Of a DNA stretch of 33,470 bases, positions 29,744-33,470 are shown one piece after another. This stretch comes from Welwitschia mirabilis. Its lineage: Eukaryota; Gnetophyta; Gnetopsida; Welwitschiales. The position numbers and the translations under genes were made by a program. A model generated the notes under the pieces. The model was not told the DNA's origin and searched no databases. It was given only the letters and a program-made list of their open reading frames with translations. The stretch covers positions 184,685,605 to 184,719,074 of the forward strand of contig JBOZIK010000001.1 in NCBI GenBank assembly GCA_051453625.1, written 5' to 3'. How positions within the stretch are numbered: the first letter of the stretch is position 1; each line of letters opens with the position of its first letter.

Positions 29744-29755
29744 GCTCTAATAACA
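29744..29755 (-). other. Degenerate primer-binding site of Copia B, abutting a TRIM LTR
   Basis: Minus strand reads TGTTATTAGAGC for TGGTATCAGAGC. It is followed by ACTTGGTTTGGAGC, which matches the sequence just inside the Copia A primer site (ACTAGGTTGGGAGC), so this is the true start of the Copia B interior. Two bases away begins a TRIM LTR, not a Copia LTR. Confidence 0.85.
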
Positions 29756-29757
29756 AT

Positions 29758-30049
29758 TGTTGGGCCCATTACCATCACACCAAAAGCCATAACTTAGGTG
29801 GAAACTGGAACCTTTTATATTACCCACTTGGTGGGCTGGGCATGGGAACCGCATACCCAACAATCTTTCCCTCGATCCACATGCCAAGTGCTCACATGAA
29901 CTAGGAAGCCATCGAGGAGACTCGAACTCGAGACCAGCCAACAACCATGGCTCTGATACTAATTGTTGGGCCCTTTACCATCACACCAAAAGCCATGACT
30001 CAGGTGAAAACTAGAACCCTTTATAATTGTTGGGACCGCATACCCAACA
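29758..30049 (-). mobile_element. Complete TRIM element (292 bp)
   Basis: LTR 29758-29862 (105 bp; TGTTGGGCCC...ATACCCAACA), interior 29863-29963 (101 bp) and LTR 29964-30049 (86 bp, with ~20 bp missing near its middle). On the minus strand the primer site TAGTATCAGAGCC (29961-29949) follows the 5' LTR after AT, and a purine run (GAGGGAAAGAT) precedes the 3' LTR. It has a TATAAAAGG box in the 3' LTR (about 29813-29821) and no coding capacity. These are the defining traits of terminal-repeat retrotransposons in miniature. It depends on enzymes from autonomous elements. No matching 5-bp duplication surrounds this copy. Confidence 0.88.
29949..29961 (-). other. TRIM primer-binding site (one mismatch)
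   Basis: TAGTATCAGAGCC on the minus strand versus TGGTATCAGAGCC. Confidence 0.88.
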
Positions 30050-30169
30050 AGTGGGTAAATATAAAGGGTNNNNNNNNNNNNNNNNNNNNNNNNNNNNNNN
30101 NNNNNNNNNNNNNNNNNNNNNNNNNNNNNNNNNNNNNNNNNNNNNNNNNNNNNNNNNNNNNNNNNNNNN
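30050..30169. other. Partial plus-orientation TRIM LTR start and 100-N gap
   Basis: 30050-30069 (AGTGGGTAAATATAAAGGGT) equals 30276-30295, after which the N gap begins (30070-30169). The blocks on the two sides of the gap (29964-30069 and 30170-30295) are variants of the same fold-back, so the gap may separate two versions of one locus. Confidence 0.75.
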
Positions 30170-30347
30170 TGTTGGGCCCTTGACCCTCACACCAAAAGCC
30201 ATGACTCAGGTGAAAACTAGAACCCTTTATAATTCCCCACTTGTCAGGTTGGGCATGGGGACCGCATACCCAACAAGTGGGTAAATATAAAGGGTTCTAG
30301 TTTCCAACTGAGTCATGGCTTTTGCTGTGATGGTAATGGGCCCAATA
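30170..30347. repeat. TRIM fold-back: LTR(-) joined to a truncated LTR(+)
   Basis: 30170-30275 is a 106-bp TRIM LTR in minus orientation. 30276-30347 is the downstream two thirds of the same LTR in plus orientation. The two arms (about 30170-30242 and 30275-30347) can pair over roughly 70 bp with a few mismatches. The junction lies in CCCAACAAGTGGG, where both partners share ACA, a possible microhomology. The right end GGGCCCAATA is the outer terminus of the nested block. Confidence 0.85.
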
Positions 30348-30352
30348 GCTTG
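30348..30352. repeat. Target site duplication GCTTG (right) of the nested block
   Basis: Matches 19868-19872. Element C's zinc-binding domain continues directly from here. Confidence 0.88.
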
Positions 30353-31140
30353 CCCCAACTAAATGTTACAAATTTTAAAACATGTGAGCATTGTCAGACA
30401 TGGAAAATATTAATGTTGTCATTTAAACCAAAAAAATGGTATCTCCACAAAGGAACCATTAGACATGTTGCATTTAGATTTTGTGGGTCCTACAAAGCTA
30501 AGAAGCCTTGGAGATAAGAGATACTTTATGATAGTTGTTGATGATTTCAAAAATATACTTGGGTTGAATTCCTACACTCAAAATCTGATGTGTCTGATAA
30601 GTTTTGCAGACTTTGTAAGAAAATCCAAAACAAAAAAAAGGGTATGTCATAAATAGAATTAGATCAAACCCTAGAGGTGAGTTTGATAATGAAAGTTTCA
30701 ACAATTTCTATGACAGCTATGGCATATTTCATCAATTTTCAGCCTAAGGACTCCACAACAAAATGAAGTTGCAGAATGAAAGAACAGAATGTTAATAGAA
30801 ATGGCAAGAGCAATGCTTGGGAAGTATAACCTCACAAGATGGTTGTGGACGAAAGCAGTAAGTACTGCTTGTTATATTTCCAATAGAGTTTTTTTGAGAT
30901 CCGGTACTCGTAACACTCCTTATGAGCTATGGAATGGTAAGAAACCTATGGCTAAATATTTTAAAGTTTTTGAAAGCAAATGTATTATTTTAAATGACAA
31001 AGATCCAAGCACATTTCAACCTAAAGGTATGTGGGGTATATTTCTTATCTACTCTTCAAAGAGTAAAGCTTACAGAGTTTTTAACTCTGAATCAAATAAA
31101 GTTGAAGAAACAATACATATAAAAGTTTTAGAGACTAACA
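30353..31140 (+). pseudogene. Copia C integrase (right half after the insertion)
   Basis: Begins with the second pair of zinc ligands (TCEHCQTWK, about 30390), then the core with the first catalytic D (LHLDFVGPTKLRSLGDKRYF, about 30468), a second site where the expected D is N (RSNPRGEF, about 30660) and the third site TPQQNEVAE (about 30753) with E kept, followed by a stop. The C-terminal part is open from 30789 (MLIEMARAMLGKYNLTRWLW, then ACYISNRVFLRSGTRNTPYE and KYFKVFESKCIILND). Stops near 30652 and 30748 break it. SIRE/Tork-like. Confidence 0.88.
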
Positions 31141-31836
31141 ATGAAAGCATATTTAACCAAGTCAAAGAAGACGGTATCATACAATCTTGTATTAATGGTG
31201 CAACCAAGATGCTTCAAACAAAGAACTAGAAGAGATCACCCAACAAGGCAGATTATTGGAAATCTTGAATCCGGAATTAGTACTAAGCAAGGTATGAGTA
31301 ATGCTTGTGCACATTTCTGCTTTGTTTCTCACATTGAGCCTAGAACTAGAGCTGAAGTAGAACAACATGAGCAATGGATGCAAGCAATGCAAAAGGAACT
31401 AATGCAATTCAAAAGGAATGAACTATGGGACTTGGTTCCAAGGCGAAAAGGTAAACGCATTATTGGTACTAAATGTGTATTTAAGAATATATTGAATGAA
31501 ACAGGTAACATAGTGCAAAACAAGGCTCAGTTGGTGGCACAAGGCTACAGTCAACAGGAAGGTATACACTACGGTGAGACCTATGCCCCTATGACTAGGC
31601 TTGAATCTATTAGACTCCTATTAGCTTATGGTTGTGCTACAAATATTAACTTATTTCAAATGAATGTGAAAAGTGTCTTTCTCCATGGGTACGTTGAAGA
31701 AGAAGTATTCCTTAAACAACCATCAAGTTTTATTGATGCTAACTATCTTGAACATGTATTTAAGCTAAAAAGGCTTTATATGGGCTCAAAAAAGCTCCCA
31801 AAACTTGGTATGAGAGGTTATCAAAATTCTTACTAG
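31141..31836 (+). CDS. pol: Copia C reverse transcriptase N-terminal part (open 231 residues)
   Basis: The N-terminal ~45 residues overlap the end of the integrase frame and are out of frame. From about residue 60 it matches Copia RT: FVSHIEPRTRAEVEQHEQWM, AMQKELMQFKRNELWDLVPR, IIGTKCVFKNILNETGNI, AQLVAQGYSQQEGIHYGETY and motif A LFQMNVKSVFLHGYVEEEVF, in which the catalytic aspartate (usually QMDVKSAF) is N. The frame is lost at the LYGLKQAPR-equivalent block (LYMGSKKLPKLG). The enzyme would be inactive. Confidence 0.85.
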   Translation: MKAYLTKSKKTVSYNLVLMVQPRCFKQRTRRDHPTRQIIGNLESGISTKQGMSNACAHFCFVSHIEPRTRAEVEQHEQWMQAMQKELMQFKRNELWDLVPRRKGKRIIGTKCVFKNILNETGNIVQNKAQLVAQGYSQQEGIHYGETYAPMTRLESIRLLLAYGCATNINLFQMNVKSVFLHGYVEEEVFLKQPSSFIDANYLEHVFKLKRLYMGSKKLPKLGMRGYQNSY

Positions 31837-32497
31837 AACATATGTTCAAATGTGGTATTGTTGATCCTACTTTGTTTATTAAAAACATTGACAGTGATAT
31901 TCTTATCATTCAAATTTATATTGATGATATATTGCTTGGGGCTACTTATGAAAGGAATTTTCAAAGACCATGCAAAAGGAGTTTGAGATGAACATGCTTG
32001 GAGAACTCAATTTTTTTTCTTAGGTTTGCAGATTAAGCAACTTGCCAATGAAATAGTTATCAGTCAATCAAAATATGTTAAAGAACTGCTAGCTAAGTAC
32101 AAACTTGGTCNNNNNNNNNNGCACCCCTATGTCTACTACCGCAAAAATTAGTAGGGATGATTCAGGTAAATCAATAGACCAGAGGCTCTATAGAGGCATG
32201 ATTGGTAGCCTATTGTATTTAACTTCAAGTAGGCATTTGTGCTAGATATCCGTCTAATCCAAAAGAATTCCATCTTTTTGCAGTTACAAAAATATTTAAA
32301 TATCTTAAGCATACATGTAATTTTGGCACTTGGTTTCTTCACAATACTTCACTTAATTTGGTTGGGTATAGTGATGCAGATTAGGTTGGATGCACTGATG
32401 ATCGAAAAAGCACAAGTGATACTTATTATTTCCTAGAAAATCGCCTTGTAGCATGGAGTTCCAAGAAACAAAGATCTATATCTTTGTCTACCAGTGA
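31837..32497 (+). pseudogene. Copia C RT end and RNase H, truncated by the inverted-repeat element
   Basis: Contains the YIDDILLGAT box (about 31918; both aspartates present), the FEMNMLGELNFFLGLQIKQL block (31980-32040, with an extra T run causing a shift), QSKYVKELLAKYKLG before a 10-N gap (32111-32120), then APMSTTAKISRDDSG, YRGMIGSLLYLTSS, and RNase H VGYSDAD and DDRKSTSDTYYFL with AWSSKKQRSISLSTS. Copia homology ends at 32497 (ACCAGTGA), where the unclassified repeat starts. The rest of RNase H and the 3' LTR are absent from the window. Confidence 0.87.
32111..32120. other. Assembly gap (10 N)
   Basis: Short gap in the RT-RNase H connection of Copia C. Only a few residues appear to be missing. 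Confidence 0.95.
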
Positions 32498-33455
32498 TTA
32501 ATCTGGCAGTGACTAAACGTCGTCAGGCGATTGGTCACGCCGAGTGTTTTGCACCGACTTTTTTTTGAGCCAGCGTGACTATTTCTGCCGACTCCTTACG
32601 ACTAGTCATCGTCGTTGCCTAAGGTGACTAAGCGAGTGAAACGTTGAAAAAAAAAAATGTTTTTGTCGCATGTGTTAGTCGCGCGACACTGCTAAAACTT
32701 GTTGATCTTCAGCCTTCCATGCACTCACTCACGCAGACAGAGAAAAATGCGTGCACGCAAAGAAAAACAGAGAAAAACGCGCCCGCATACATAGTTCTTC
32801 TCTGTGAAAAACGTGGAGTTCAGTTTTTAATTCTGAGATCGAGGAGTTCAATTTGCTAAGGTTTATTAAAACTTTCTTAATGATGAATGTCTTGGGTTTA
32901 TTAAAACTTTCATACTCAATAAATATTGAGCAAACTATGATAAGAAGAGCTTTGTTTACTCAAACTGTAGTAAATNNNNNNNNNNNNNNNNNNNNNNNNN
33001 NNNNNNNNNNNNNNNNNNNNNNNNNNNNNNNNNNNNNNNNNNNNNNNNNNNNNNNNNNNNNNNNNNNNNNNNNNNATACTCAATAAATATTGAGCAAACT
33101 ATGATAAGAAGAGCTTTGTTTACTCAAACTGTAGTAAATAATAATGAAATTTCATTACCAAATGTCATCTGTATCTAGGTCTTGGATTGATGACGTAAGC
33201 ATAGAGTGATATTATAACTGTAACTTATACTTTATTTGAAAGATATAAATATCATAAAAATCCTGATGCATTTCATATAATCTAATGTCATTAGAAGAAA
33301 TTATACATTTCATAATTGCAAATAAACCTTGTAAGTTTGAAATGGCTATGGGAAATGAATTAACAAGAATGGATCTTAAACAAAAGCACACATTATAGTT
33401 GCAAAAAAGAAAAAGAAAAAAAATGTTGTCTTTATTTAGTAAATTCTTTCATAAC
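32498..33455 (+). repeat. Right copy of the ~0.9-kb inverted interspersed repeat (partner 5937-6853)
   Basis: It starts abruptly inside Copia C's RNase H (left neighbour ACCAGTGA), so its first base is probably a real element end or break. The first 250 bp contain seven or more GACT or AGTC motifs, including CCGACTCC, CGACTAGTC and TAGTCGCGCGAC. Then follow a CpG-rich CACGCAGACAGAG region and an AT-rich part without coding potential. Similarity to the left copy fades at about 33455, near the window end. It could be the end of a hAT-like DNA transposon or another unclassified repeat; the other end is not visible. Confidence 0.85.
32912..33139. repeat. 64-bp exact repeat flanking a 100-N gap (32976-33075)
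   Basis: 32912-32975 and 33076-33139 are identical. The left copy of the element has this segment once (about 6390-6450). The likeliest cause is an unmerged contig overlap. Confidence 0.88.
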
Positions 33456-33470
33456 ATGAATGCATGTGTA

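Larger units (their letters stand above)
26392..29757 (-). mobile_element. Copia B interior (Tork-like, close relative of A), no own LTR visible
   Basis: Minus-strand gag to RT start, collinear with Copia A and clearly the same family. RT beyond its first block, RNase H and the 3' LTR are missing or hidden by the gap at 26292-26391. At the 5' side the interior begins with a primer site whose neighbour is a TRIM LTR instead of a Copia LTR. Inactivating changes differ from those of A: protease DVG, first integrase D to N, last zinc-knuckle C to Y. Confidence 0.9.
19873..30347. mobile_element. Nested composite retroelement block inserted in Copia C
   Basis: A ~10.5-kb block (with several N gaps) bounded by TRIM LTR termini (TGTTAGGCCC at left, GGGCCCAATA at right) and by a 5-bp duplication. 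In plus coordinates the order is TRIM LTR(-), TRIM interior(-), Copia A with two LTRs(-), unrelated sequence with a DUF4283-like fragment(+), Copia B interior(-), a complete TRIM(-), then a TRIM LTR(-) joined to a partial LTR(+). Both outer ends are U5 ends, which a normal linear LTR-element DNA does not present. The block may be one unusual integration, or a simple TRIM insertion later remodelled. Confidence 0.8.

Noticed and set aside
19873-30347. A novel multi-gene host operon or defence system
   Set aside because: All coding traces in the block belong to Copia gag/pol or a DUF4283-type protein; the novelty lies in the element architecture, not in a gene cluster.

Overview
The window looks like an intergenic stretch of a large, repeat-rich land-plant nuclear genome. 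It is AT-rich and scaffolded across ten N gaps. It is dominated by broken Ty1/Copia LTR retrotransposons whose primer sites match plant initiator tRNA-Met. No intact host gene is visible. A gymnosperm or another large-genome plant would fit, but the sequence alone does not fix the species.

Layout. 1-2090 is the 3' half of a plus-strand Copia pol (element D; RT and RNase H) with an in-frame 56-codon duplication inside RT. 3310 to about 3700 is part of a minus-strand LTR. 5937-6853 is a non-coding repeat whose inverted partner lies at 32498-33455. 7297-11385 holds a decayed, unidentified host-like gene, a diverged direct duplication of its 3' part, a clean solo LTR with 5-bp target duplications (10316-10758) and a second candidate solo LTR (8125-8676). 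A short unidentified exon-like stretch lies on the minus strand near 12090-12337. 13440-15254 is the 3' end and LTR of a plus-strand SIRE-like Copia (element E). 15290-16480 is a minus-strand Copia gag/protease/integrase fragment (element F). 16640-17770 is the 5' LTR of element C and carries an ~80-bp minisatellite. 17828-19872 and 30348-32497 are the two halves of element C (plus strand).

The most interesting region is the block 19873-30347, which splits element C. It is bordered by the same 5-bp duplication (GCTTG), and removing it rejoins element C exactly. It contains a minus-strand Tork-like Copia with both LTRs (element A, 20080-25268), a DUF4283-like coding fragment, a second minus-strand relative without its own LTRs (element B, 26392-29757), and pieces of a miniature LTR element (TRIM: ~106-bp LTRs, ~101-bp interior, tRNA-Met primer site). 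At two places TRIM and Copia parts are joined exactly at the LTR/primer-site boundary: the Copia A LTR runs into the TRIM interior (20079/20080), and a TRIM LTR runs into the Copia B interior (29757/29758). The outermost TRIM LTRs of the block are in opposite orientation, and the right one forms a fold-back. This suggests copy-choice or recombination between a non-autonomous TRIM and a Copia family through their shared primer site.

All Copia elements carry stops, frameshifts or changed catalytic residues, so none seen here should be autonomous. Several 100-N gaps are flanked by near-identical sequence on both sides, which points to unmerged contig overlaps. Copy counts next to gaps should therefore be read with care.
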